This document shows positions 48,127 to 57,159 of a stretch of 64,000 nucleotides of DNA, piece after piece (the stretch's first letter is position 1; each line of letters opens with the position of its first letter). Both the position numbers and the translations under genes were made by a program. Below the pieces are notes generated by a model, which was not told where the DNA came from, searched no databases, and worked only from the letters and a program-made list of their open reading frames with translations. The DNA is from CAYSRJ01 sp964521865 (GTDB taxonomy: Bacteria; Spirochaetota; B62-G9; DRHN01): NCBI GenBank assembly GCA_964521865.1, contig CAZFTJ010000022.1, positions 1-64,000 of the forward strand. The letters are read 5' to 3'.

Positions 48127-49047
48127 ATGGATTTGAAACATGCAAAGATCAAACGTGAAACAAGAACGTTTTATCTGCTCATCGGCTTGTGGATTGTAAT
48201 GTTCATCTTCCTGAACGTAATTCCGATGATATACAGTTTTTACCTTTCTTTAACGAGCTATGATGGTCTGACGATCCCGCACTTCATTGGTTTCAAAAAT
48301 TATCTGAAACTGATCCACGACTATCGATTTACAGGATCTCTCGTTCAAACGATTAAATTCACCTTTTTAAACATTGCTGCAACATTGATAGTAAGCCTTC
48401 TCCTTGCAAATTTTCTTAACAAGAAAATGAAGGGACGTGTTCTTTTTAGAAGTGTGGTATTCCTTCCCTATGCGGTTCCCATCATTGCAACCGTATTTAT
48501 CTGGAAAACCCTTCTGAACCGGGAATCGGGGCTCATCAGCATGTTTCTGGGAATGATCAACAGCAACCTGTCGTTAAATTTACTAGTCAATGTTCCCATG
48601 GGGTCGCTGATAACCATGTTCATCTGGCAAATCGGCGGCGGTATGGTTATTTTCCTCGCCGGATTACAGAACATACCCAAAGACCTTATCGAAGCGGCTG
48701 AAATCGATGGGGCGAGCCAGTTCTTCATCTTCAGAAGAATTACGATTCCGCTTATGTCCCCGCTTATCATGTACCAGGTGGTGGTGGGCATTATGCTGTC
48801 CTTCAGTGTGATCGTTCAGCCGATCCTGTTAACCTCTTCTCCGGGGGCGGCGTTTACCGCATTTCTCAACCAACAACCGCCGTATCAGAATTACTTTACC
48901 CTCATTTATGCCTTTCAGCAGGCGTTCACCAATCAGAGTTTCGGCATCGCAATGGCGGCTACCTGGTACATGTTCCTGGTGATGTTTATACTCGCTCTTA
49001 TATTTCTGCGGGCAACCAGGAGGTTCGTATACTATGAATACGAGTAA
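48127..49047 (+). CDS. ABC sugar transporter permease (MalF/UgpA type)
   Basis: 306 residues, six membrane helices, with the cytoplasmic EAA loop EAAEIDGASQFFIFRRITIPLM that contacts the ATPase. It is the first of the two permease subunits of the importer and ends overlapping the next gene by 14 bp. Confidence 0.92.
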   Translation: MDLKHAKIKRETRTFYLLIGLWIVMFIFLNVIPMIYSFYLSLTSYDGLTIPHFIGFKNYLKLIHDYRFTGSLVQTIKFTFLNIAATLIVSLLLANFLNKKMKGRVLFRSVVFLPYAVPIIATVFIWKTLLNRESGLISMFLGMINSNLSLNLLVNVPMGSLITMFIWQIGGGMVIFLAGLQNIPKDLIEAAEIDGASQFFIFRRITIPLMSPLIMYQVVVGIMLSFSVIVQPILLTSSPGAAFTAFLNQQPPYQNYFTLIYAFQQAFTNQSFGIAMAATWYMFLVMFILALIFLRATRRFVYYEYE

Positions 49048-49909
49048 AAATGCCGTGATCTTATACAAGCGTTACAAGCTGCAGAGAAATACAAGGAGGG
49101 CGCTGCGGTATGTACTTGCCGGTGTTCTCGTTATCCTTTTTCTCATTCCGCTTTTCTGGCTGATTTTGAGCTCACTTAAGACGCAAACGGAAATGGTTAC
49201 GTTCCCTCCAAAATTTATGCCTGAGAAATTTCAATTTCAAAACTATTTTCTCGCGATAACAAAAATTGATTATCTTCGCTATTTGTTGAATACCATAGAG
49301 TTAAGCATGATATATACCATACCCGGTATTATCACAGCCTCCATATTCGGGTATGCGTTTGCCCGATTTCATGCTCCGGGGAAGAAGTTCTTTTTCAATA
49401 TCGTAATCCTCCTTCTCATGATACCCCCTGTGGCTGTATTGATTCCGGAGTACGCTTTTTATGCGAAGCTGCATCTCATTAATACCTATTATATATGGCT
49501 CCTCTGGGGAATCGGCGCAAACCCCCTGTACATTTATCTTTTTAAGCAATTTTTTTCCTTTTTTCCAAAGGAGTTGGAAGAGGCGGCCATCCTGGATGGT
49601 TGTTCCCGCCTCGGTGTTCTATTCAGAATACTCATGCCGCTTTCAAAACCTATTGTGGTGACGGTATTTTTACTTTCATTTCTTTTCGTTTACGGAGACT
49701 TCATGGCTCCTGTTATATTTTTAAGCGGGGAGAAAACCACCCTTGCTGTGGCAATGGCAAATGGATATGTCATTAGAAACGGCATCCTGTTGGTTTCTGT
49801 ATTACTCTCCGGTATAGTCATCTATCTGATTCCGGTTATTCTCATCTTTTCTATCGGGCAAAAATACTACATCCAGGGAATCCTCTCTTCAAGCGGTATT
49901 AAAGGCTGA
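49034..49909 (+). CDS. ABC sugar transporter permease (MalG/UgpE type)
   Basis: 291 residues, six membrane helices, opening VLAGVLVILFLIPLFWLILSSLK and containing the EAA loop EEAAILDGCSRLGVLFRILM. It is the second permease of the importer and overlaps the first by 14 bp. The next gene is a broken GH4 glycosidase, a plausible intracellular partner for the imported glycoside. Confidence 0.92.
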   Translation: MNTSKNAVILYKRYKLQRNTRRALRYVLAGVLVILFLIPLFWLILSSLKTQTEMVTFPPKFMPEKFQFQNYFLAITKIDYLRYLLNTIELSMIYTIPGIITASIFGYAFARFHAPGKKFFFNIVILLLMIPPVAVLIPEYAFYAKLHLINTYYIWLLWGIGANPLYIYLFKQFFSFFPKELEEAAILDGCSRLGVLFRILMPLSKPIVVTVFLLSFLFVYGDFMAPVIFLSGEKTTLAVAMANGYVIRNGILLVSVLLSGIVIYLIPVILIFSIGQKYYIQGILSSSGIKG

Positions 49910-50012
49910 GCATATTATAACCTTTACCGACTTCTTTTTATCGACCTATTTAAGAAAATAATGTACAGTGCTATTTTATGAAGTAAATTCCCGGGGCAAG
50001 GGGGGACATGCA

Positions 50013-51146
50013 ATGGGCATAAAAGTTGCGATGATCGGGGCGGGGAGTGTGGTTTTCTGCAAGCTGTTGATGGCCGACATAATGGCAACACCCGCTCTGC
50101 AGGGAAGTGAGCTCGCGCTCATGAGCAGGACATGGCCGAAGCTTGAAAACATGGAGAAATTTGCAAAGCGATGGCCATCAACTGCCTCGCCATTGGGAGG
50201 GTAACGAATATCGCGTTTACAGGCCTCTGTCACGGCATACAAACGACGTTGCAGGAAATTGCGACCTGGCTGAAGATTCCGAAGGAGGAGATTACCTATA
50301 CCTGCGGCGGTACAAATCATCTTGACTGGTTTCTTACTCTTGAACGAAACGGGGAGGACCTGTACCCGAGGCTTCGTGAGGTATTTGAAAGACCGGAGTA
50401 CTACAAGGCAGATAAGGTGCGTGCGGAGATTTTCCGGTAATTCGGCTACTTCGCAACGGAGACGACGGGGCATACGAGTGAATACCTCCCCTATTTCCGA
50501 AAGAACAGGAAGGCGCTGGAGCTTTACTGTGACGAACCGGGATTCGGTGGAGAAACAGGGGCCTACTATGCCTGGTGCAAGACGGTCGCGGACAAGTACG
50601 AGGGCAGGAACATGCTCGACTATGAATCTCCCGGGATAGATAGAAGGAAGGAGTATCGAGTACTGTTCGTACATCATGGAGGCGGTGGTGACCGGAAAGC
50701 CGTTCAGGTTTATGGGAAACGTGCGAAACGACAAATATATCAAAAACCTGCCGGAGGTCTGCTGTGTGGAGGTTCCTACGTTTGCCGACGATACGGGGAT
50801 CCACCCATCAACTGTCGGAAATCTGCCCCCGCAATGCGCAGCATTGAATATGACCCAGGTAAACGTGCATATACTCACGGCAGAGGCTTCTCTCACGGGT
50901 GATCCGGAGCATATTGTTCACGCGGTTGCGCTCGACCCGCTGACCGCGGCGGTATGTACATTGAGAGAGATACGGGATATGGCATCGGAGATGCTCGAAT
51001 CCCAGCGTGAGTGGCTAGCCCGGTTTGAGGGCAAGAAAATCACTTCCAAACCGACGGTATCTATTCCGGAAGGAATAGAGGCTGTTCATGCACCGCCAGA
51101 TCCGGCGCAGGCGATATTGAAGCGGTTCATGAAACTGGCGGAATAA
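50013..51146 (+). pseudogene. GH4-family glycosidase (alpha-galactosidase/glucosidase type), decayed
   Basis: Homology is spread over two frames. The start MGIKVAMIGAGSVVF is the NAD-binding motif. At about 50165-50171 it jumps to another frame at MAINCLAIGR; relative to family members roughly 100 residues are missing there. That frame carries TCGGTNHLDWF, then meets an in-frame TAA at 50438-50440, and continues FGYFATETTGHTSEYLPYF. Near 50650 it shifts frame again into EAVVTGKPFRFMGN and LPEVCCVEVPTFAD, and ends at 51146. With one deletion, one nonsense codon and one further shift, it is a true pseudogene. GH4 enzymes use NAD and Mn to cleave glycosides imported by such ABC systems. Confidence 0.88.
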
Positions 51147-51232
51147 GAAGCGGGGATTGCGAGAAGGCACGCAGTACAGACACGAAACCGTATTTCTCCA
51201 TGTCCGGTTCCGTTTATTGTACGAACGTATTT

Positions 51233-51694
51233 TCACTTGAACGCGGGGCGTATACCGAACAGGAGAGCGATCGTAAGTACTATCCCGCTGCCAAACAGGC
51301 ATCCGGCAGTTTTTCCCAGTGATGTTGTAACGGGGTCCCGGGCCGCACTGATTCCCCTGGAGCGAAGCCATACCGCGATGCCGCCCTCAAAAAACCCTGC
51401 GATGCCGTCCGTGATTGCATCCCCGATTATGCCGCCGGCGATCGCACCGGCGACGCCGAAAAAAACACCGCCGGTAATCGCGGGGATAGTCAAAAGTCCC
51501 GTGTCGATGGTGCCGAACAGCATATCGGGAACAGCACCGCTCAATTTTCTACGTGCAATGAAAAGCCCGGAAATGGGCACGATTGTCATTCCCGTAACAA
51601 TCGGGCCGATCGGCAGCCGTTTGTTCAGAGTAAGCACACCCGCGACTGCTATAATGAGCAGGAAAATACCGACGTATAAAACTTTTTTTAGCAT
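51233..51694 (-). CDS. Hypothetical membrane protein, glycine-rich
   Basis: 153 residues with about four hydrophobic segments (VLYVGIFLLIIAVAGVL, TGGVFFGVAGAIAGGIIGDAITDG, GCLFGSGIVLTIALLFG among them). The Gly-rich middle suggests tightly packed helices. No family recognised. Isolated between the GH4 pseudogene and the MFS gene on the opposite strand. Confidence 0.65.
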   Translation of the reverse strand: MLKKVLYVGIFLLIIAVAGVLTLNKRLPIGPIVTGMTIVPISGLFIARRKLSGAVPDMLFGTIDTGLLTIPAITGGVFFGVAGAIAGGIIGDAITDGIAGFFEGGIAVWLRSRGISAARDPVTTSLGKTAGCLFGSGIVLTIALLFGIRPAFK

Positions 51695-51854
51695 GGATGC
51701 GTCCTTATTCTTGATTTTTATCCGGCATATTCATGTTTCGCTTCTGCTACCGGAAAAAGATTGTCAATTTCGTGATCACTGAGTATGATACCCGGGTGTT
51801 CCTGATACTGATTATATTATCTGTTTTTTAATTCCCAATAATATAAAGGATAAC

Positions 51855-53024
51855 ATGCAGGCTGAACAAAGGGAAAAAATAGTAAAAACCATATCCTACT
51901 ACCTCTCGTTTATCGCCCTCGGGTTCGTTATCGGAATCATCGGGCCGACGCTCCCCGGGCTTGCAGAAAATACTGGGACGCGGTTCAAGCAGATAAGCTA
52001 TTTGTTCACCACCCATTCCTTCGGATACCTTACCGGTTCTCTTTTATGCGGCCATCTGTTTGACCGGATAAAGGGCCATCCTCTGATAGGAGCGGCGCTG
52101 GTGATCATGACGGTTATCATGCTTCTCGTACCTGTTATGTCACTACTCTGGATTCTGGTAATGATACTCTTTGTTATCGGTATGGCCGAAGCGGCGATCG
52201 ATGTCGGGGGGAACACACTTCTCGTGTGGCTGCACGGCGAGAAAGTCGGGCCCTTCATGAACGGCCTGCACTTCTTTTTCGGGCTCGGCGCCCTCATCGC
52301 GCCGATGGTAGTTGCAAAGGCCATGGTCGCTACCGGGGGTTTCTCCCGGGCGTACCTGATACTTGCGTATGCCATTTTTCCCCTGTCCCTACTGTTCTTC
52401 ATACTGCGAAGCCCGCACATTGGAAGGATTTCCCGGGACGGGCCTTCTCTCGGCGAAGATCGGGTTCTCGTTGTGTTTCTCTCCCTTTTTTTCTTACTGC
52501 ATGTCGGGGCTGAGCTCAGTTACGGGAGCTGGATATTTTCATTTGCCCTGTCGCTCGATATCGCGGGGAAGGCGGGCGCCGCGTACCTGACCTCGACGTA
52601 CTGGGGCGCGCTGACTCTCGGTCGTATGATTTCCGTACTGGTCGCAATACGTGTTAAACCGAAGTCCATGATCGTTATCGACCTGATCGGCTGTATTACA
52701 GCTGCGGCACTTGTTGTGGTTTTCCCGCATTCGCGGTATATCGTATGGGGAGGGACGGTTCTCATGGGCCTGTCGATTGCCTCGCTTTTTCCGACGACGA
52801 TCAATTATGCGGAGAGGAACATGGATATAACCGGCCGAGTCACGAGCTGGTTTCTCGTCGGTGGCGGTATCGGAAGCATGTTTTTCCCCTGGTTCGTCGG
52901 ACAGCGTTTCGAATCGAGCGGCCCGGTTTTCATGCCGACCCTCATATTGATGATTTTTATTACCGGATTTATACTCATGACGGGAGCGTTTTACTACGTT
53001 TCAGCTCGAAAAAAGGAGAAATGA
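51855..53024 (+). CDS. Major facilitator superfamily transporter
   Basis: 389 residues, twelve predicted helices in two halves. The loop 2-3 motif region reads GSLLCGHLFDRIKGHPLIGA, and VGGGIGSMFFPWFVGQ lies in the second half. The N-terminal ALGFVIGIIGPTLPGLAENTG resembles FucP/MFSD4-like sugar or glycoside porters. It may replace or supplement uptake of the sugar handled by the neighbouring operon; the substrate is not known. It is the last chromosomal gene before the integrated element. Confidence 0.88.
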   Translation: MQAEQREKIVKTISYYLSFIALGFVIGIIGPTLPGLAENTGTRFKQISYLFTTHSFGYLTGSLLCGHLFDRIKGHPLIGAALVIMTVIMLLVPVMSLLWILVMILFVIGMAEAAIDVGGNTLLVWLHGEKVGPFMNGLHFFFGLGALIAPMVVAKAMVATGGFSRAYLILAYAIFPLSLLFFILRSPHIGRISRDGPSLGEDRVLVVFLSLFFLLHVGAELSYGSWIFSFALSLDIAGKAGAAYLTSTYWGALTLGRMISVLVAIRVKPKSMIVIDLIGCITAAALVVVFPHSRYIVWGGTVLMGLSIASLFPTTINYAERNMDITGRVTSWFLVGGGIGSMFFPWFVGQRFESSGPVFMPTLILMIFITGFILMTGAFYYVSARKKEK

Positions 53025-53224
53025 AGTAGCGCCTGTACCATTTTGCGTCTCCTCCCATATTAGCGATTTACATAAACGAGCTCATCTTGACCGCCTTTCA
53101 GAGTTTAAATAATGTTGTGAGAATTTATTCCCTGTAATAATACCCTATTTTTATTAATTCTTGAAATAAAAAGAATTGAGTTTAGATACGCGGCGTTTTT
53201 TCCGTAAGAGAGGAGGGAAAGAAG

Positions 53225-53680
53225 ATGGAAAGTAAAACAATTGTAGAACCTTTACAAATAAAGGTGAAGTCGTCGAGGATAAATGAACTAAGCGCTAACG
53301 GTATAAAAGAAAAACTTAAAACCTGTCTACGGAGTAAAAAGAGCTACTATCTTCTCTTGAAACACTTCGACCTTTCTTTTCTTGATAAGGCTACCCTAAC
53401 AAAATCACGGTACTACGTAGCTCATACCCGAATGTCCAAAGAAGGCAATAAGCTCAATTTTGTCGAGGTTGAAAAGGTATACAACGATAATAAAGAACCG
53501 GCTATTGTATTATCGTTCGGAGATAACGTAAAAGCCTACAAGGATTGTAATAACTGTTTGATGTGTACTAAAATTATGGAGTGCCTGCAATCGATTCTTG
53601 AATGTGAGGATATCGACTTAATAATCAAATTAGGGGAACCTTCAAACGATATGGCTTCAAATACCCGTCTAATAGGCTAA
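53225..53680 (+). CDS. Unknown element protein with a cysteine cluster
   Basis: 151 residues behind a strong GAGGAGG site. The N-terminal half is basic. A cluster KDCNNCLMCTKIMEC near residues 105-120 contains four Cys spaced like a zinc or Fe-S site. I know no family. It is first in the element and separated from the next genes by the structured non-coding segment. Confidence 0.65.
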   Translation: MESKTIVEPLQIKVKSSRINELSANGIKEKLKTCLRSKKSYYLLLKHFDLSFLDKATLTKSRYYVAHTRMSKEGNKLNFVEVEKVYNDNKEPAIVLSFGDNVKAYKDCNNCLMCTKIMECLQSILECEDIDLIIKLGEPSNDMASNTRLIG

Positions 53681-54041
53681 GGTTGCATTAAAAACCGCTT
53701 TTTTTGTCGATTTCTCAAACTTTTTTCACTTCGCGCTTGTAAACTAACTACGAAATGCCTATATATAGTAGAGTGTTTATAAAGAATATATACTCTCTTT
53801 GCTCTTTTCAATAATGATTGCATTTTCTCCTTTCTACAATTGGCCTGTGTTCTTACCCGAACTATGACCCTGTACAGTGTGGACGGTAATGGTACTCCTT
53901 TCTATTTTCTCGTCGTCTTTTTCCCGCTGTACGGCCTGCTATAATAACATTGCTACTATTCACTTACGACATTGTCGTATGGAGTGTAGTTATCTGGTCT
54001 TCGAGCAGGTCGGTTTTATCGCCGTTCCTGCTCTTTTTTTT
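53681..54041 (+). ncRNA. Structured non-coding segment ending in an intrinsic terminator
   Basis: No convincing gene lies here. A long stem-loop can be drawn at 53953-53989: CTAC and CACT pair with AGTG and TAG around TACGAC-ATT-GTCGTA. Upstream, GTACAG near 53874 can pair with CTGTAC near 53930. The segment ends in a strong terminator (54003-54041). This layout fits a small structured RNA, but it could be only the 3-prime trailer of the preceding gene. Confidence 0.4.
54003..54041 (+). terminator. Strong rho-independent terminator
   Basis: GAGCAGG at 54003-54009 pairs with CCTGCTC at 54027-54033, extended inward by CGG/CCG, and is followed directly by eight T. Confidence 0.9.
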
Positions 54042-54088
54042 GCTCTACTGTTTAAGCGGCCAATTCTAAAGATTTTTATCCATATTCT

Positions 54089-54250
54089 ACAAGGATGCAT
54101 TTTTGCATCTACAAGGATGCAGTACTTGCGTCTACAAGGATTCAGTCCTTGATCTAACGGCTCGTAAAAATGACCGATTTACGGGCCACTGCAATAATAA
54201 TTTATACAGGAATACGGTTCCTGCATTTACAGGAATACAATTCCTGCGTT
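54089..54250 (+). repeat. Run of six short hairpins with variable loops
   Basis: Consecutive stems: GATGCA/TGCATC (54094-54109); GATGCA/TTGCGTC region (54116-54132, one T-G pair); CAAGGA/TCCTTG (54135-54151, loop TTCAG); GGCTCGTAAA/TTTACGGGCC (54159-54187); CAGGAA/TTCCTG (54207-54223, loop TACGG); CAGGAA/TTCCTG (54230-54246, loop TACAA). Five begin with a related ACAAGGA or ACAGGAA start, about 22-23 bases apart within each group. The run ends at AAAGGA, the ribosome site of the next gene. Possible origin, protein-binding array or leader RNA. Confidence 0.75.
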
Positions 54251-54266
54251 CAAAGGATTTTTGATA

Positions 54267-54488
54267 ATGAGAAGTAAACGACGAAAATACCCTTTTCCTA
54301 TGAAAAAAATACGGATTGAACAAGTCGGGGTTCCGCGCACCTTGAGAATGCACGGCTTGAGTAGTGGACATGCGGACGGGTTATTGAATAAAAACGATTC
54401 TTTGAAAGAACGTAATATACATAACGTCAATCTTGATAACGTGACACTTGAAGAAATAGACGAATACTGGCAAAAGGATTTTGAGTAG
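54267..54488 (+). CDS. Small unknown element protein
   Basis: 73 residues from the ATG at 54267, which follows AAAGGA directly after the hairpin run. Basic N-terminus (MRSKRRKYPFPMKKIR), then an acidic C-terminus (NLDNVTLEEIDEYWQKDFE). No family recognised. The charge split suggests nucleic-acid binding plus a protein-contact tail. Confidence 0.55.
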   Translation: MRSKRRKYPFPMKKIRIEQVGVPRTLRMHGLSSGHADGLLNKNDSLKERNIHNVNLDNVTLEEIDEYWQKDFE

Positions 54489-54489
54489 A

Positions 54490-54633
54490 ATGAGTAGGGA
54501 ATACTATGTAGGTAACATTCTAACTTACGGCGAACTGTTACCGATCATAGTATTTCATAATGATTTCAAAAAAGAGAATAAGCACCCGGATTTATTTATA
54601 AAACGTTTAAAACCTAAGTATAAGGAGAATTAA
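54490..54633 (+). CDS. Very small unknown protein (47 residues)
   Basis: Starts 1 bp after the preceding stop: MSREYYVGNILTYGELLPII and ends KRLKPKYKEN. The position, tight spacing and balanced composition favour a real gene translated by re-initiation. Its 3-prime end contains the AAGGAG ribosome site of the next gene. Function unknown. Confidence 0.5.
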   Translation: MSREYYVGNILTYGELLPIIVFHNDFKKENKHPDLFIKRLKPKYKEN

Positions 54634-54637
54634 AACA

Positions 54638-55039
54638 ATGAGCAAGAAGAAGGAAGAACCCTTTTTTCCAAAACCTATCACGGGCGGTAAGAAAAAGAAA
54701 TCTTATGCTTCAATAAACGAGAGGGATTTCAAAGTTGAAGACGGCGCACCTGTTCGACAATTCAAAACTGGCGACAATCGATCTTTTGGCTTCGATATCA
54801 AACGCACCCCTACAGTTGACATGCGCCCGAACAGTGCACCTGCACCGACTAAGACGAAGACCAATAAAAACATTGAAGTAAATCCGGAGGGCAGCAATCC
54901 GAATATGGAGAGCGATTTTACGGCTGACAAAGTATTTCGCGGTAAAAAACGAGACACAGAAAAAGACTTAGATGTCAAAGAAGCTACGAGAATCATAGAA
55001 AAACCTATCGAAGACGTAGTAGATGAGCTCGGAGAATAG
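54638..55039 (+). CDS. Unknown, probably disordered element protein
   Basis: 133 residues, rich in Lys, Pro, Asp and Asn with few hydrophobics (for example SAPAPTKTKTNKNIEVNPEG). A short helical stretch lies at the C-terminus (VKEATRIIEKPIEDVVDELG). A good AAGGAG site precedes the start. It overlaps the next gene by 17 bp. No family recognised; a scaffold-like or adaptor role is only a guess. Confidence 0.6.
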   Translation: MSKKKEEPFFPKPITGGKKKKSYASINERDFKVEDGAPVRQFKTGDNRSFGFDIKRTPTVDMRPNSAPAPTKTKTNKNIEVNPEGSNPNMESDFTADKVFRGKKRDTEKDLDVKEATRIIEKPIEDVVDELGE

Positions 55040-55514
55040 AGCGGAAGCCGGGGTTAAAAAGCGCGCTCCTAAACGAAAGTTAAAGCTAACTCAAAAACAA
55101 AGCCGGGCGGTCGATTTTTATCTTACCAGCTTTGACGCTGAGCACCCTTATGGTGATCTGGACGGCTCGATTCAAAAAGCGTACGGATTGACCGGAAAAT
55201 GGAGACGTCAAAGGCGATGGGTAATTAGAAAATCAATGCTTCGATATCCACCGTTTTTCAAACTTTTTAAGGCCGTTGAAGGTTGCAATTTTGACTTAGT
55301 ACCTGAGCCTTTGAAAAGACAACTGTTCGAGACGATTGACCGCGTAGTGAGGGTTGCAGAGCGCGAGGGCGACAAGATTATCACACAATGGCTTTCTCCG
55401 GAAAAAGTAAACCCGAAAGAAAGAGAAATGTTATTGAAAGCATTTCGAGAACGATACATTAAGCAGCACAATCAAAAGAAACACAGAATAAATAAATCAA
55501 AGAGGAGAAAATAA
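55023..55514 (+). CDS. Basic unknown element protein, possibly DNA-binding
   Basis: 163 residues, very basic at both ends (KKRAPKRKLKLTQKQSRAV and NQKKHRINKSKRRK). The middle is helical, with DLDGSIQKAYGLTGKWRRQRRWVIRKSM possibly a helix-turn-helix like that of small terminase subunits (split here as SIQKAYGLTGKWRRQ and WVIRKSM). It sits between a disordered and an acidic protein in one operon. The terminase idea is weak. Confidence 0.6.
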   Translation: MSSENRAEAGVKKRAPKRKLKLTQKQSRAVDFYLTSFDAEHPYGDLDGSIQKAYGLTGKWRRQRRWVIRKSMLRYPPFFKLFKAVEGCNFDLVPEPLKRQLFETIDRVVRVAEREGDKIITQWLSPEKVNPKEREMLLKAFRERYIKQHNQKKHRINKSKRRK

Positions 55515-55516
55515 CT

Positions 55517-56098
55517 ATGGGGTACGAGGAATACGAAGCGATTGATTTAGAGCAACCGGAAGAGGAAGAGCAAGAGCCGGAACAAAGGCATATACCGCAG
55601 ACTTTAGATGAACTCTTCGCCGGACAGGATGATGAAGACCTTTTAACGGTAGCGGGAGCGAAACAACTCGCAGAAGCGACAGGAGCAAGAGCCGGTCAGG
55701 TGATGTTTCAGGAAGCGGTCGAGATGGGCGAGGAGATGATGAGGGAATCTACGCCCGATTTTGATGATGTTGTCCAAAAAGTAATTAGCAGGTACGGAAA
55801 CAACCCGGTTATGTTAGGGGCGATAATCGAAGGCTCGAAAAATGTTAATGGAAAAGTAAACCCCTTAAAGCTTGCGAAGCGAATGTACGATTTCGGTAAG
55901 GACAAAAAAGCGCAAGACAAGCTCGATTATGCCATTAAGCGGAAATCCGCGAAAGAAGTAAGTGACGTCGGGAGAAATCTTAAAGACGTCGAAGATATTC
56001 CGATGGACGACCGTAAAAATATGAGTCTCGACGATATGCGACGCTTAAGTCCGGAAGACCAAGATCGTCTTTGGCAAGATTCGTTAGAGAAGCTATAA
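55517..56098 (+). CDS. Acidic unknown element protein
   Basis: 193 residues starting 2 bp after the previous stop. The N-terminus is strongly acidic (EAIDLEQPEEEEQEPEQ), followed by a helical body (AGAKQLAEATGARAGQV, VVQKVISRYGNNPVML) and a charged C-terminus. No family recognised. Its acidic start could bind the basic protein encoded just before it. Confidence 0.6.
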   Translation: MGYEEYEAIDLEQPEEEEQEPEQRHIPQTLDELFAGQDDEDLLTVAGAKQLAEATGARAGQVMFQEAVEMGEEMMRESTPDFDDVVQKVISRYGNNPVMLGAIIEGSKNVNGKVNPLKLAKRMYDFGKDKKAQDKLDYAIKRKSAKEVSDVGRNLKDVEDIPMDDRKNMSLDDMRRLSPEDQDRLWQDSLEKL

Positions 56099-56274
56099 AC
56101 TAATAAAAACCAAAAAAGTGTCTGTAAGCTGTGTTTGGACAGTACGTTAATCTGTTGTTACCTATCCTTCGCGTTAGTAGGGCCATATTGACGCGGGGTT
56201 TCTGAGATTAAAAGAGTACTCTACAGGAAATCGTAAGAGCACAGCTATGCAGACCAATTGAGGAGAAAATCAAA
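56099..56274. other. Intergenic region with small inverted repeats
   Basis: Contains CGCGT near 56170 facing ACGCG near 56193, and a possible weak promoter (TTGGAC near 56138). It separates two gene groups of the element. Confidence 0.35.
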
Positions 56275-56883
56275 GTGAAGAAGCTTAAATTGTTTGCTAA
56301 CATAGAAATAGATGTCAAGACTCTTGCCGGTCGGCCCTATGTATCATTATTTGAGTGTGTCAACGCCGTAAAAAGGGCTCTGCTCGAAAAACCGATTCAC
56401 GTAGGCTGGAGTCCTGAGACCTATGAAGAGATTTGGGGGAAGCGTGAACGAGAGATTGCGGCGGCGGAAGAAGAAGCTAACAAGCTTAAAGAGAGAAGTA
56501 AACCGATTATTGATGAAAAAGGCGTCTGGCAAGGGTTTTTGATGCCGGAAGAAAGAAAGGTCGTAGCTTTGAATCAAGGTAAGCTTTACGATCCTGAAGA
56601 CTTCCTACGAATTAACGTATGTCCATCCTGTTATGAACATCTCACAGACAGCGAGATTCTCGTAAATGGTACGAGAAAGAAGGTTAAAGCACATAAAATC
56701 GTCAAGCTGTGGCAAAAATTAGTTAAAGGGCCGCATACTGTAAAAGTCAACGAGATTCACGGCAAGCCGTATGTCCGTTGTTACGAGTGCGGCAAAAGAA
56801 GCCCTAAAGCATATCAGATTACTATAAGTCACAAAGATAATTTAGACGTTGTAAATCAAGGAATCGGTAAGTTGGGGAAATAG
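56275..56883 (+). CDS. Zinc-ribbon-like unknown element protein
   Basis: 202 residues with a GTG start supported by GAGGAG. A central charged helix (EREIAAAEEEANKLKERSK) is followed by two cysteine pairs, CPSCYEHL (about 120) and CYECGKRS (about 172), likely a zinc ribbon. Its place two genes upstream of the primase-helicase suggests a role in replication. This is inference; no family recognised. Confidence 0.65.
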   Translation: MKKLKLFANIEIDVKTLAGRPYVSLFECVNAVKRALLEKPIHVGWSPETYEEIWGKREREIAAAEEEANKLKERSKPIIDEKGVWQGFLMPEERKVVALNQGKLYDPEDFLRINVCPSCYEHLTDSEILVNGTRKKVKAHKIVKLWQKLVKGPHTVKVNEIHGKPYVRCYECGKRSPKAYQITISHKDNLDVVNQGIGKLGK

Positions 56884-56922
56884 AGGGGCGGATTTTTAAA
56901 GAAAAAGAAAGAGAGGGGCATT

Positions 56923-57117
56923 ATGTCAAACACAATAAATCAGAAATTACAGATAGGCTTTGAAAAATCCGATAACGGATTATCATTTCAACTATCAGAA
57001 CTTTCAGGTAAACAACGCTCAATTGGTTTTTCAGATTCTAATAAGGATGAATTTGTTAAACATGCTATTTACTGGATTTGTAGGTATGTGAAGGAAAATG
57101 TTAACGCGATTAAGTAG
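56923..57117 (+). CDS. Small unknown element protein
   Basis: 64 residues behind GAGAGGGG. Predicted beta-rich first half (LQIGFEKSDNGLSFQLSELSG) and a helical end (VKHAIYWICRYVKENVNAI). No family recognised. It immediately precedes the primase-helicase gene. Confidence 0.5.
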   Translation: MSNTINQKLQIGFEKSDNGLSFQLSELSGKQRSIGFSDSNKDEFVKHAIYWICRYVKENVNAIK

Positions 57118-57159
57118 ATGAAAAACACAGAAAAAGAAAAAGAGAAGGAGAGAGTAACA

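Noticed and set aside
53025..53224. tRNA gene or direct repeat marking the left attachment site
   Set aside because: I looked for tRNA-like T-arm sequences and for repeats shared with the integrase side and found none convincing.
53877..54152. 91-codon frame in the structured segment of the element
   Set aside because: It runs through the terminator and the first hairpins, is Cys/Phe-rich in an unlikely way and has no ribosome site.
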